NCBI GenBank assembly: GCA_033980235.1
Contig: CM067075.1
Location: 29,578,385-29,642,384, forward strand
Direction: 5' to 3'
DNA: 64,000 bases
Source: Diadema setosum
Taxonomy: Eukaryota > Echinodermata > Echinoidea > Diadematoida > Diadematidae
Part shown: piece by piece, positions 25,751-36,069 of the stretch
Layout of the letters: every line of letters starts with the position of its first letter
Position numbering within the stretch: the stretch's first letter is position 1
The notes under the pieces: model-generated
What the model saw: only the letters and a program-made list of their open reading frames with translations
The model's database searches: none
Told to the model about the DNA's origin: nothing
Program-made: the position numbers and the translations under genes

Positions 25751-26789
25751 AAAAATAATTTTACTCTGAATTCCTCTAGTCTTAGGATTGTATGCTCTTT
25801 AGTAATTCATATAATTGGTTTCCAATCATCTCATTAAATGTTGAAAACTGAATCCCCATTTCTGCAAAAAACTATACCATCCCTTTAATGCTGATTTTTC
25901 ATTGTGTATTTTGCCATTTTCCCCTCCCCCTTTCTGAAAATTGTTCAGTCAAGTACATGTATTGTTTAAAGTGTCTATAACTCAAAAAGTAGCTACAATG
26001 TTGGGATGCTTTCTTCAGGATGATTGACCATTTGTGTACTGAGAGACCTTCCCAGCTAGCTACATGCATTCACATGCATTATGTATGAGGATGTCCCATA
26101 CGTAACGCATTTGTCCCATACGTAACATTATTTCAATGCCTAATAAAAAATATTCCTTTTACTGTTTTTTCTTTTTTCTGTGGTATTTAATTTCTCTAAA
26201 CAATAAATTAGAACTTTCCAAAAGGACATTAATATAACCTCAGCAATTTCAGAAAAAACCTAAAAAAATGACCTCAATTTGTTACGTATGGGACATCTCA
26301 TGATAAGACACGAGCTAATTTGCATAATCATTTGCATAATCCCTAAATGTTCATACCAAGTTAAACTATTTGATGAACTTCTTATGTCCACATATTAATC
26401 AAATATCATTTGCTTTCCTTTGAATTAATATGAATTTTTATAAATGTCCCATACGTAACGCTGTGTTTCACATTTATGCAAATGAAGCCCTTGAAATTTG
26501 CATAAATTTATGTAATATGATTTTTCCTCCATGGAAATCAAAACTTCAACTCATAAGCTTCAAAATGATACCAAACATGTCAATATTGAGCAAAGATGAA
26601 ATTTTGCCTTCTGAGGGGACCTTATCTTGGACTTGCCCATAAAAAAAAGAGGAAAAATTATAAATGTACAGAGAGAACGCTTTTTAATACATGTACACTT
26701 GTACTTTGTAAATGCCTGTATTGACTATAATTGGAAGTGGGACAATAACCATTCCCAAGTCACACAACAAAAGAAGAACAAAAAGGAGA

Positions 26790-27262
26790 AAAGAAGAGGA
26801 AAAAGTCCTAAAAAAGAGATAAAAAATAAGAGAAGACAACAAACAAAATCTTCATCTAGATGACACATTATCACAATAGTATTGTATGGTCAAGCACCTG
26901 GTTATCTATCAGAATTGATATCAATGAAATCACACTCATATTCTCATAATTTACGAAGTACACAGGATAAGTTGCTTCTAAAGCAATCTCACTTAAAAAC
27001 GAAAGTAACTTTAGGGGACTGTGCCTTCAGCTGTGCTGCTCCAAAACTTTGGAATAAATTACCTGAGAAACTGAGGAAGGCATCATCACTTGTTGTCTTC
27101 AAATCTTTATTGAAGACTTATCTTTTTTCAGAAGCCTTTGATTAATTTGTTATTTATTTTCGTGTGTCTAATCAGTGACAGGAGCTCTGTTACATCACAG
27201 CGCAGTAGAGTATATTTACATAATAGCTGCGCTATACAAATTTGTCTAATTATTATTATTAT
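26790..27262 (+). mobile_element. 3' end of a CR1/L2-type LINE
   Basis: A frame at 26882-27145 reads CAAPKLWNKLPEKLRKASSL followed by FKSLLKTYLFSEAFD. This is the typical C-terminal tail of CR1/L2 reverse transcriptase ORFs. The 3' region then ends GCGCTATACAAATT and an (ATT)n tail. The 5' part is missing, so it is a dead fragment. Confidence 0.8.
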
Positions 27263-27829
27263 TATTAATAGTAGGCAGTGTCAATGATTGTGGAGCATGC
27301 ATTCTGGTACATTTGTATAATAAAATAATTTAGACAGCCATAGACAACACATACACCTATAGATGATACAAAAATAGTTAGCGTGCATCCCTCTCACATC
27401 ACTACTGCATAGATTCCATGCATGCTTGTCTTCCTAGAATTGCATACTAGTATAATAGCCCTACTACACAATTTTGCATATACATAGCATAGCTATCAAC
27501 AAACTATCGTCCATCTAGGAGTATGACCGACCTTCTTTCAACCTTGTTCATGCAGTCATGAGCTTACAGTTCCACAGTTCTGGATTAAATGACGAGGGTA
27601 ATAATTGTGATATTCAAAGACATAATTAAAGAAAAGAAGCAATCGGAATATCCTTCTCCTCAATAGTATGTAGAATCTATGTACAGAAGCGAAGGTTCTA
27701 TTTACAACTTTTCCAACTAGATTTCTAACACTGTTAGAGCTGCGCTTTTCAACCCCCTGCATCATAGTGCATGCCCACTTTGTTTTGGCTCCTAATTTAC
27801 ATTTTGTTTTTCTTTTGAGGCCCTGGGGC

Positions 27830-27961
27830 CTGGGCTCTGTTTTATGAGGAGTTAAAATTGATGATACATATAGTTGATTTCAACTGTAAGTTGTTTAATG
27901 TTATGGAGTATGATCTAGGAAATTCAAAATCGATTTTATCTTTTGATAAAACGGGGCCCAG
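27830..27961. repeat. Short foldback MITE
   Basis: CTGGGCTCTGTTTTATGA on the left and GATAAAACGGGGCCCAG on the right. The repeat TGTTTAATGTTATGGA occurs within it and again just downstream (about 27995). Confidence 0.6.
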
Positions 27962-28449
27962 CAACAGTCATTAAATTTAATTTAATAAATCTAATGTTGT
28001 TTAATGTTATGGAATATGATCTAGACTTCTATTTTTTATAGGATCTATGTCTAGGCCTATGATGATAAATTTACACCGTTTTTTTTTTTAATCATGCTAA
28101 TCTAGGATCGAATGGAAATTGGTTTTAAACTTTATTTTCATTTTGGGAAGACATCGCGGCCCACCTACACATGTACGAGAGCTCCACTGATCGAGTATGA
28201 GAAACACTGTCTTGGTGGTCCTAAATTAACGTTAACTGTTAGAGGTCTTTCCTGACATATGTACACATCGTATACACACGATGTATGGTTGGGGCACCAC
28301 CTATCGACAGGGCACCTTCCCATCGACACCCTGCGTATCATGGCTGTTTGCGTATAGAACGAAAAAGTACGCGCAGGATTAAGTGTCATTAGCTATAAAA
28401 ACAATAAAAACGAAGAAACGAAAATCAAACTCAAACAAACCAAGCTAAA

Positions 28450-28530
28450 GTGAAATTCACGTGTATTACCTAAGGCCTGTGAAATTCACGTGTATTACCT
28501 ATGCTGTGAAATTCACGTGTACACCTATGG
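28450..28530. repeat. Three tandem CACGTG-bearing repeats
   Basis: GTGAAATTCACGTGTA occurs three times at 27-29 base spacing, with CACGTG at 28458, 28487 and 28514. Each also contains the palindrome GTGAAATTCAC. A GC-richer stretch follows at 28545-28680. Confidence 0.8.
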
Positions 28531-29267
28531 AGGAGAGAGGGTGCCGATCGCAAGGTTCCCTTTTTAGCTGCGCGAAGAAAACGGAACGCACACACTAAAA
28601 TTGCGCTATTTTAAAACGGAGATTCATAATCAACGAGACGGTCACGACATTCAAAACTGCAGTATTTATGGCATATTTGAGGTAAGAATTAGGCGGATCT
28701 GTGTTATATTTTTAGAATAAACAAGCTACAGATCCTTAGGGTGACGATACGTGGTACCCCCAACCCTACACATCATTCGTATTCGTACGAATCGTAGCCG
28801 AAGGCCTAGACTAGAGTCTACACAGTAGGCCTACACATTATACGTTCAGAAGATGAGAACTAACACAGATAGGTATAGGCGGGACTTATCAATGAGCATA
28901 ACGTGGCGAACAACATTTATCCCTATGACTCATTCCGCTTCAATAAACACTTCTGAGCATACACAAGGCAAAAAAACATTATCAAAACCTTACCTACGTG
29001 GCCACCTACGTCAGGTCCACTTCTGCAAAAGTAGTTTAGTTTATGTTCATACGTTGTAAAATAAAAAAGAGAACAGTTTACGGTGTCCCAGTCTGTCAGG
29101 TGCACTATTGTAGTTAGTTTTGCTTCCAGACCATCACTGTATTTATCTGCCTATTAAAAGCGACGAGAGAATTCGAAGCTATGCCCCAGTCACTTGGTAT
29201 AAACACGGATACTCAAGGATCTACACGGTGATCCGGGGAGATCCGGGGAGATCCGGGGAGGTCCGAG

Positions 29268-29559
29268 ATCCGGGATGCGTTTTTTTTTTTTTTTTAAGAC
29301 GGCACAGATTGGGGCATGGCGCGTGTTAAACCTATGGGAAAAACGTTGGGTTAGGTTTTTTGGTTATGGTTATGGTTATGGTTAGGGTTAGGGTTGGGGT
29401 TAGGGTTAGGGTTAGGGTTAGGGTTAGGGTTAGGGTTGGGGTTAGGGTTTGATGGTTAGGGTTAGGATTAGGATTAGGGTTAGGCTTAGGGATAGGGTCC
29501 CCGATAGATTTTTAGTTTCCCCAATCTGTGCCGTCTAAAAAAAAACACGCATCCGGGAT
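29268..29559. mobile_element. Inner TIR element with TTAGGG array, copy 1
   Basis: Ends ATCCGGGATGCG, T-run, AAGACGGCACAGATTGGGG and the inverted equivalent enclose GGTTAT and about ten GGTTAG units (mostly GGGTTA) from about 29350 to 29490. Confidence 0.8.
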
Positions 29560-29915
29560 AGTTCCGACTTCGACGGAGTGTCGACGAGCGCAGCGTTGGT
29601 ATGACTATGTAGGACCTACACACAGTATTGTCAACCAGGGGAGCTGCGCGGACAAGGCGGGGTCCCACAGAGCGCGGCGTCTACAAGGATCAACACGGCA
29701 GCTACACGGCAGCCACACGGACCACCCCGGATTTCTCTGCCAACACGGCAGTCCCCGGATGACGCCGGATGTTTTTAACCTCCAAAAGTTGCCGTGTTGG
29801 CCTCCCGGATGTCCCCGGATCTACGCGGACATAGACGGATGTCCAAGGATGTCCAAGGCGTCAACACGGATCGCTCCCCGGATCACGCGGATCAGATCCG
29901 GGGAGGTCCGGGGAG

Positions 29916-30190
29916 ATCCGGGATGCGTTTTCTTTTTAAGACGGCACAGATTGGGGCATGGCGCGTGTTAAACCTATGGGAAAAACGTTGGGTTAGGTTT
30001 TTTGGTTATGGTTATGGTTATGGTTAGGGTTAGGGTTGGGGTTAGGGTTAGGGTTAGGGTTAGGGTTAGGGTTAGGGTTTGATGGTTAGGGTTAGGATTA
30101 GGATTAGGGTTAGGTTTAGGGATAGGGTCCCCGATAGATTTTTAGTTTCCCCAATCTGTGCCGTCTAAAAAAAAAACACGCATCCGGGAT
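29916..30190. mobile_element. Inner TIR element with TTAGGG array, copy 2
   Basis: Same ends and the same order of GGTTAT then GGGTTA units as copy 1, with a shorter T-run and slightly fewer repeats. It lies 642 bases after copy 1. Confidence 0.8.
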
Positions 30191-30574
30191 AGTTCCGACT
30201 TCGACGGAGTGTCGACGAGCGCAGCGTTGGTATGACTATGTAGGACCTACACACGGTATTGTCAACCAGGGCAGCTGCGCGGACAAGGCGGGGTCCCACA
30301 GAGCGCGGCGTCTACAAGAATCAACACGGCAGCTACACGGCAGCCACACGGACCACCCCGGATTTCTCTGCCAACACGGCAGTCCCCGGATGACGCCGGA
30401 TGTTTTTAACCTCCAAAAGTTGCCGTGTTGGCCTCCCGGATGTCCCCGGGTCTACGCGGACATAGACGGATGTCCAAGGATGTCCAAGGCGTCAACACGG
30501 ATCGCTCCCCGGATCACCCGGATCAGATCTGGGGTGGTCCGGGGTGATCCGGGATGTTTATGTGACTGGGGCAT

Positions 30575-33317
30575 GGTAAATAGGTCCTACGAAGTTAGCC
30601 TACGGTACTCCAATACTACACACCAGTAGGCCTATTGTTATGTAATAGGCAATAGGCAATATGCCCTATGTAGCTCGTAACACTGTAAATAATGGACAGA
30701 CCTCTTATGTAATCGACTATGATACTCATAATGCATTATGTTACATTACTAGTAGGATCTACAGGTGTATTATAAAGTGCATAATTCCATATATAGGCCT
30801 GCATATTCCATGATGTGTCAACAACGTTTTCTTAGCCTACGAGGCTTGCCTTAGTCTTTCGGCAGATAGGGCCTATTAGAACTACATCACTTTCACTCGT
30901 CTTTAGAATAAGTTGTTCTAAGTCATATAATTCCGGCCTTGCGTCACTCTGTATAATCAAGAGCAAATAAGAGGCCCTTCGTCCATGAGTATAGGATTAA
31001 TAATACGTAATCCTTTATTAAAGATGTTGAAAGGTTAATGATTTAACGTACGTTTACGAACTTCAGGGAAACGTGACCCGATCTTTCTCTTTCCCCTCCC
31101 CTTACCTTCTTTCTCTCTCTCTCCCCCTCTCTCTCTGAGAGCTGTACAGTACACCTGTTACTCCAAAGTATTAATAAACTATGAGTAATGGAGCTTTAAG
31201 TAAACTTGATATTGATATGCTTGACATCATATAAATACCCATACAATTTTCTTGCTCCCCCTTCTGTCTTACATGCTTATTCTGCTTGCCTCGCAGGCCA
31301 TCATGATAACGATATGAGATTAAAATTTAACTATAACAACAACAAAAAAAAAGAAAAAAGAATGCAATCCTTTGGGCGGGAACGACAGAGAGGTGAAAAA
31401 TACACATGCACATTATTTTCCACATGACTAACACGAACATACACACACACACACACATACACACACACGCACACACACAGACACACACACACACGCTATT
31501 CATGCACACAACATTCAACAAAATGGTTCCAAACTAACGTTGATACGATGTAGGCCTAGGCTCTTTTCCAAATTATTATGGGAACAAAAATATTGCACAG
31601 CAGCAATTCATAATCCTTGTTTGGATAACTGAAGATTCATGCAGAAAAATAATAGATGCAAATTTGGAAAATTGTTAGACTTAAATAGCTTTCTGAGTAT
31701 TGAAAATTGGAGCGAGTAGTCAATTGAAAGGTTATGTTGTTTTTATGAATACCGGTATACTCATATCTTCAGAAGATTCATTTGTCATACAGCATGCGGT
31801 AAGCCCATTGCTTCCGACAATGGGGTGAAATACCATATATCAGAAATAAGGGTGACGCACGCTGCAATTATTTTTCGATTGCGAGAGATAAAGACCAGAG
31901 TTTCACGAAAATTTATGATTGAGGCGCTTTGAGTTACTGCATCAATATCGTTCCGTCAATCAGTTTAAGTCACAAGCTAATTATTGCAATAATGTGATAA
32001 TGTATTTTATTTATTTCATTTTACTCGTATTTTCCTCATACAAATCAACTAAAATGTTTCAAGAAGAATGATAATTTCTACCAAAGCTAGAGATAGCGAT
32101 AAGATAACGGAAAGTATATCCGTATATGGTGGACAGACTTTCGAGGTCATTTTGCATTCAGGTAATTTTAAGCTCCTTCAGCATGTAGAATGTATCATGA
32201 GCATCGGAAGGTTTTGATATGATAGAACATAATGGACAGATGGTGTGAGATTTCCCTCCACTTTAGTTGAGATCATTATCTGTTAAGTTGGAATGGGTGT
32301 TTGCTATGAAACACATAAAAAACAAGAAAACTATAACCACGTCATTCTGTTGTTATGAAAAAATAACGACTCTGAAAATGAGTTCAACTGTGCTTTGTTC
32401 ACTGATTATCACTGATTATGGCAAGAACGGTGGAGTAATTTCTTTACTGATTATGGCATAGAAATTATCTGGAAACTCATTGTCAATGGATAGATATTAC
32501 ATAATCTCCCTAATTCCTATTGTGCCACCATGGGCTTCTTGTTGCACGGATGTATACAACACTTCTCACTATCTTTATCACCGGTCAAGTTTGATTGGAT
32601 GAGTGAATGCTGATGGAAAAAAACCTGGCAAGTAAGGCTGAGTTCCTGGGCACATAAAGACTGTAACAAGAAGCTTTCATGGCCACTGGGGGAGCATGGC
32701 GTCAATTTTTACATAAATTCTTTACATTTGTGATAATACCTGCCAAGCTTGAAATAATTGTTTGACCACTAACTTTTTCAAATAGAAGATCAACTTGGAA
32801 AACAAACAAGGGGCCACCCATCGATCTGCCATAAACAAAATCGAAAGTATATACACTCTAGTTACATTTTTGGTTTTGTAGAAGATTTTTTTTTTCATTT
32901 TTTTTAAATAAAGATGTTACATGTATAATTTAGAACATCTTTGTGGAGTGGGAGTGCGTGGGCATGGTACCCATTATTTTGTAGAAAATGTATATTATAT
33001 TATCATTATCAGTGATGACATCAGGTTCGGTGCCAAAATCTAACATACATAATTTTCTAGGAGAAGAGGAAAACGGACCACTGGACCTCAACGCGGGGGT
33101 AGGCCTACCCCATGGATCTGACAGGAACAAGCTTCAAACTGCGATCACAAATATTCTTAATTACAACATTTTAGCTCTATCATTTGGAGTCTTATAGAAG
33201 AAGATTTCTTTTTGAAGGTTCCCTAATTTCAGGGATCTGCCCCCTGGGTGCCCCAGGTGGGGCAGGGTGGCCATTAGTTTGTACGACTTTCATCACCCCA
33301 GTCGTTATACCTGCCAA
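30575..33317. other. Intergenic stretch without recognised genes
   Basis: AT-rich, with CT-rich (31080-31140) and AC (31438-31495) microsatellites. No splice-linked coding frame or known protein motif was found in either strand. Confidence 0.5.
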
Positions 33318-33569
33318 CACTCTAAAAAATCCCGGGTCAGGGAGACTTTGACCCGGAACTGGGTCCATTGGGGTCACACACCGTTCTGGATCAGAAATGA
33401 CAAGGAATGGGGTCAGATATGACCCCATCCAGAGTCATGTATTGGGTCAGGGTGACCCCATTCCGGGTCTTCATGACCAAATTCCAAGTCATTTTTTACC
33501 CGGAACGGTGTGTGACTCCAACGGACCCAGTTCCGGGTCAGTTCTGACCCGGGATTTTTTTTTAGAGTG
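33318..33569. mobile_element. Foldback MITE dense in GGGTCA motifs
   Basis: CACTCTAAAAAATCCCGGGT on the left and ACCCGGGATTTTTTTTTAGA (then GTG) on the right, centred near 33443. GGGTCA or TGACCC recurs throughout both arms. Confidence 0.8.
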
Positions 33570-33639
33570 AAGTTTGGTGAAAATTTGACCTACAGCTCCC
33601 AAGTTTTCAAGTAAGAGATGAAGATGTAAAAATTGACCT

Positions 33640-34100
33640 TAAACTTGCTCCCCTCTCCCCCTCCCCCTGGGGGGGGGGGGGGGTCCGCCATGAGCAAACT
33701 TGATACTGATAGTCACCAATGTAGGTCTACTTTGATACTTCAAGCACTATTGACTTGGAAAGCTCTATCACTTCTGCTTCTATATAGAGAAGAAAACTGT
33801 TGAAGATTACTTAATTTCGAGACTTTGGAGGCCCCCCCCCCCCCAACGGGCCAGGGGCATTGTGCTTTTTTTTGAACAATTTTAGATCCTACTACCCTAC
33901 GGATTCTACCTGCGAAGTTTGGTGAAATTCCATGATCTGGGTTCCGAGACGAAGATGAAGTGCAAATTTGGCGGAAAACGGATGACGCACGGACGGACGG
34001 ACGGACGGACGGACGGACGGAAGATGAATAATCGCATTCTATCACTTGAGCCTTTGACTCAGTCATTGTGTCAGGTGAACTAATAATGTGACTTGCTGAG
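33640..34100. repeat. Repeat with (GGAC)n tetranucleotide array
   Basis: G-run near 33669, C-run near 33830, then GATGAAGTGCAAATTTGGCG and a GGAC/GACG array at about 33990-34020, ending GTGTCAGGTGAACTAATAA. It looks like a decayed dispersed repeat. Confidence 0.6.
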
Positions 34101-34115
34101 TAACAAACTGTCACA

Positions 34116-34684
34116 TTTAAAGGACAAGTTAACCTTCATAAACAGAAGGATTGAGAGAATGCAGCAATATTAGTAGAACAGATCAGTGAAAGTTTGAGGA
34201 AAATTGGACAATCGATGCAAAAGTTATGAATTTTTAAAATTTTTGTGTTGGAACCGCTGGATGAGGAGACTACTAAGGCTAGTGATGTCATATGAGTACA
34301 ACAGTATAAAGAAAATGTAAAGAAAATTCAACATATCTTCACTTTTTTCGCATGATAAAAGAGCACTTGACTTGCCTCTTTCTAAAGGCAGGGGGAATAA
34401 TATTACCCATAACAATGTCAGTAACGAGTCAAGGGAATGTGTACTCTTTTTCAAAAGATGAAATTTTGTAAAATTCTCTTTATATTTTCCTTATATTGTT
34501 GTACGCATGTGACATCATACACTGCAGTAGTCTTCTCATTCAGCGGTGACTGCACAAAAACATCAAAAATTCATAACTTTTGAACGGATTGTCCGATTTT
34601 CCTCAAACTTTCAATGATGTGTTCTACTAATATTGCTACATTTCTCTCAATCCTTATGTTAATGAAGGTGAAGTTGTTCTTTAA
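34116..34684. mobile_element. Foldback MITE, tandem pair member 1
   Basis: Left TTTAAAGGACAAGTTAACCTTC and right end GAAGGTGAAGTTGTTCTTTA are inverted. Subterminal AGTTTGAGGAAAATTGGACA / TGTCCGATTTTCCTCAAACT are matched arms. It abuts the next element. Confidence 0.75.
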
Positions 34685-35265
34685 TAGGAAACCAAAACCC
34701 AATATAAATGTGGATTGAGTGAAAGCAGCAATATTAGTTGATCTCATCAGTGAGAGTTTGAAGAAAATTGGACATTCCCATCAAAAGTTAGAATTTTTAA
34801 AGTTTTGCAGTCATCGATTGACAGGGATACTACTACGGTTTATGACATCATTATCACAAAAATATATAGAAAAACATAAAGAAAATTCGACATTTTTTTG
34901 GTACTTTTTAGCATTGTGAAACAGCACTTTGCTTACCTCTTTCAGCAACCAGAGGGAATAACATTACCCTTCGCATAATTATGTTAGCTTGTCGATGGAA
35001 TATGTACTTGCCGTGAAATATTAATTTTTATGGAATTTTCCTGATATTGTTCATTATATCGCTGTCAAAAATGACGTCATGAAATGTAGAAGTCTGATCC
35101 TTCTGTAGCAATCTGCAGCAATTCTGTAGCAATTTATATTGAAAAGAATCATAACTTTTGAATCGACTGTCCGATATTCTTCAAACTTCAGCTGATAATG
35201 ATCTACTGATATTGCTACTTTTACTCTATCTAAATTCATATTTTGGGGGTTTGGGTTTCCTTTAA
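34683..35265. mobile_element. Foldback MITE, tandem pair member 2
   Basis: GGAAACCAAAACCC on the left and GGGTTTGGGTTTCC on the right. The subterminal AGTTTGAAGAAAATTGGACA arm resembles member 1, so the two are related families lying end to end. Confidence 0.75.
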
Positions 35266-35916
35266 AGGCAAACTTTGTGTATTACTTTTTGGACGTTCAC
35301 AGCTGTGTTTACAATCAGAGCCGCATGATTACAAAGCATGCAGATTATTAAGTGTAAATCATGCAAAAGTATTGATTGATTCCAGAAGACTCGGTTTCAG
35401 CTTGTATTAATTGATTCTTATCGCCATTCGGCCTGATATCAGTGGACTGATCAATATATTTTAGGAAATGATTAAAAACGTTTTACTATAGCAAGAAACG
35501 TTGGCTTGTAGAATAAACAAAGATGATGGGTCTCATAAGAAATTGTACCAGTTTTGTTGATTGTTGTTTGAACGTGCCGTGAAATAGAACACTGATTTGT
35601 CGGAGAACAACTGGATAGAGTTTCCACCGATCGAAATCTTATAATGCTGTTCCTATAACGAAATGTTAGTTCAACGAGGCAAAGTTAATCTTGTTGTTAA
35701 AGATAAAGTATGAAGCACACGCTCGACATTCATGTTTGTCTTTCGAAGTTCTAGGCCTCCTACATAATTTCAGAAAAACAGTTTTCACCACATTGATTAA
35801 TTTTGTATGCACTTCTAAAAGTCAATTTGGTCAATCAATTGCTTTGACTGGGAGAAGTTGTCTTGTGCTCTAAAAGAGTGGACGACAAGCGTATTGATTA
35901 TGACGATCCGAAGGTC

Positions 35917-35922
35917 TATAAA
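35917..35922 (+). promoter_or_regulatory. Candidate TATA box of the MAM/LDLa gene
   Basis: TATAAA lies about 100 bases before the ATG at 36018, spacing that would give a short 5' untranslated region of roughly 70 bases. The ATG itself has a strong context (GCGCCATGG). The promoter role is inferred from position only. Confidence 0.5.
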
Positions 35923-36017
35923 TGTCGACGGTTTTGCCCTGCCATTCCAACTGAGTTTCCTACCGTGGAGACTTCGTCAACTGGATTTGTCAAGTACGAC
36001 TAGGCAGAATCGGCGCC

Positions 36018-36069
36018 ATGGCTTCGACCTTGCCTGCACTAGTGCTCCTCATGACAGTCGCCCAGTGCT
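36018..36069 (+). CDS. Signal peptide exon of the MAM/LDLa gene
   Basis: The exon encodes [17 protein letters not shown] and the first base of the next codon before GTAAGT. A hydrophobic core ([11 protein letters not shown]) followed by small residues is typical of a secretory signal. The next exon (37658-37696) adds [13 protein letters not shown], the first of the Tyr/Thr-rich linkers. Confidence 0.85.

Larger units (their letters stand above)
24605..26638. mobile_element. 2-kb non-autonomous element with GTTACGTATGGGAC iterons
   Basis: Inverted ends GGGCAAGTCCAAGATAA and TTATCTTGGACTTGCCC. GTTACGTATGGGAC or its complement occurs eight times, at 24629, 24797, 24992, 25007, 26093 (-), 26113 (-), 26281 and 26446 (-). 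They cluster in the two terminal thirds. The middle holds a 196-bp tandem repeat and a tRNA-like SINE fragment. No open frame of useful length exists. Confidence 0.85.
29181..30574. mobile_element. Nested inverted-repeat element carrying telomere-like repeats
   Basis: Outer ends ATGCCCCAGTCAC and GTGACTGGGGCAT with adjacent inverted TAAACA..GGAT. The interior is two tandem copies (period 642) of a GC-rich block full of CGGAT motifs plus an inner element at 29268-29559 and 29916-30190. It is strikingly more GC-rich than the surroundings. Confidence 0.8.

Noticed and set aside
28440..28530. CRISPR-like repeats
   Set aside because: Only three copies with almost no spacer, in an animal genome.
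29528..29971. 147-residue open frame
   Set aside because: It lies wholly in the GC-rich CGGAT repeat block; length reflects lack of stop codons in GC-rich DNA.
29350..30110. A chromosome end
   Set aside because: The TTAGGG units are few, degenerate, enclosed by inverted ends and followed by a further 33 kb with a gene.
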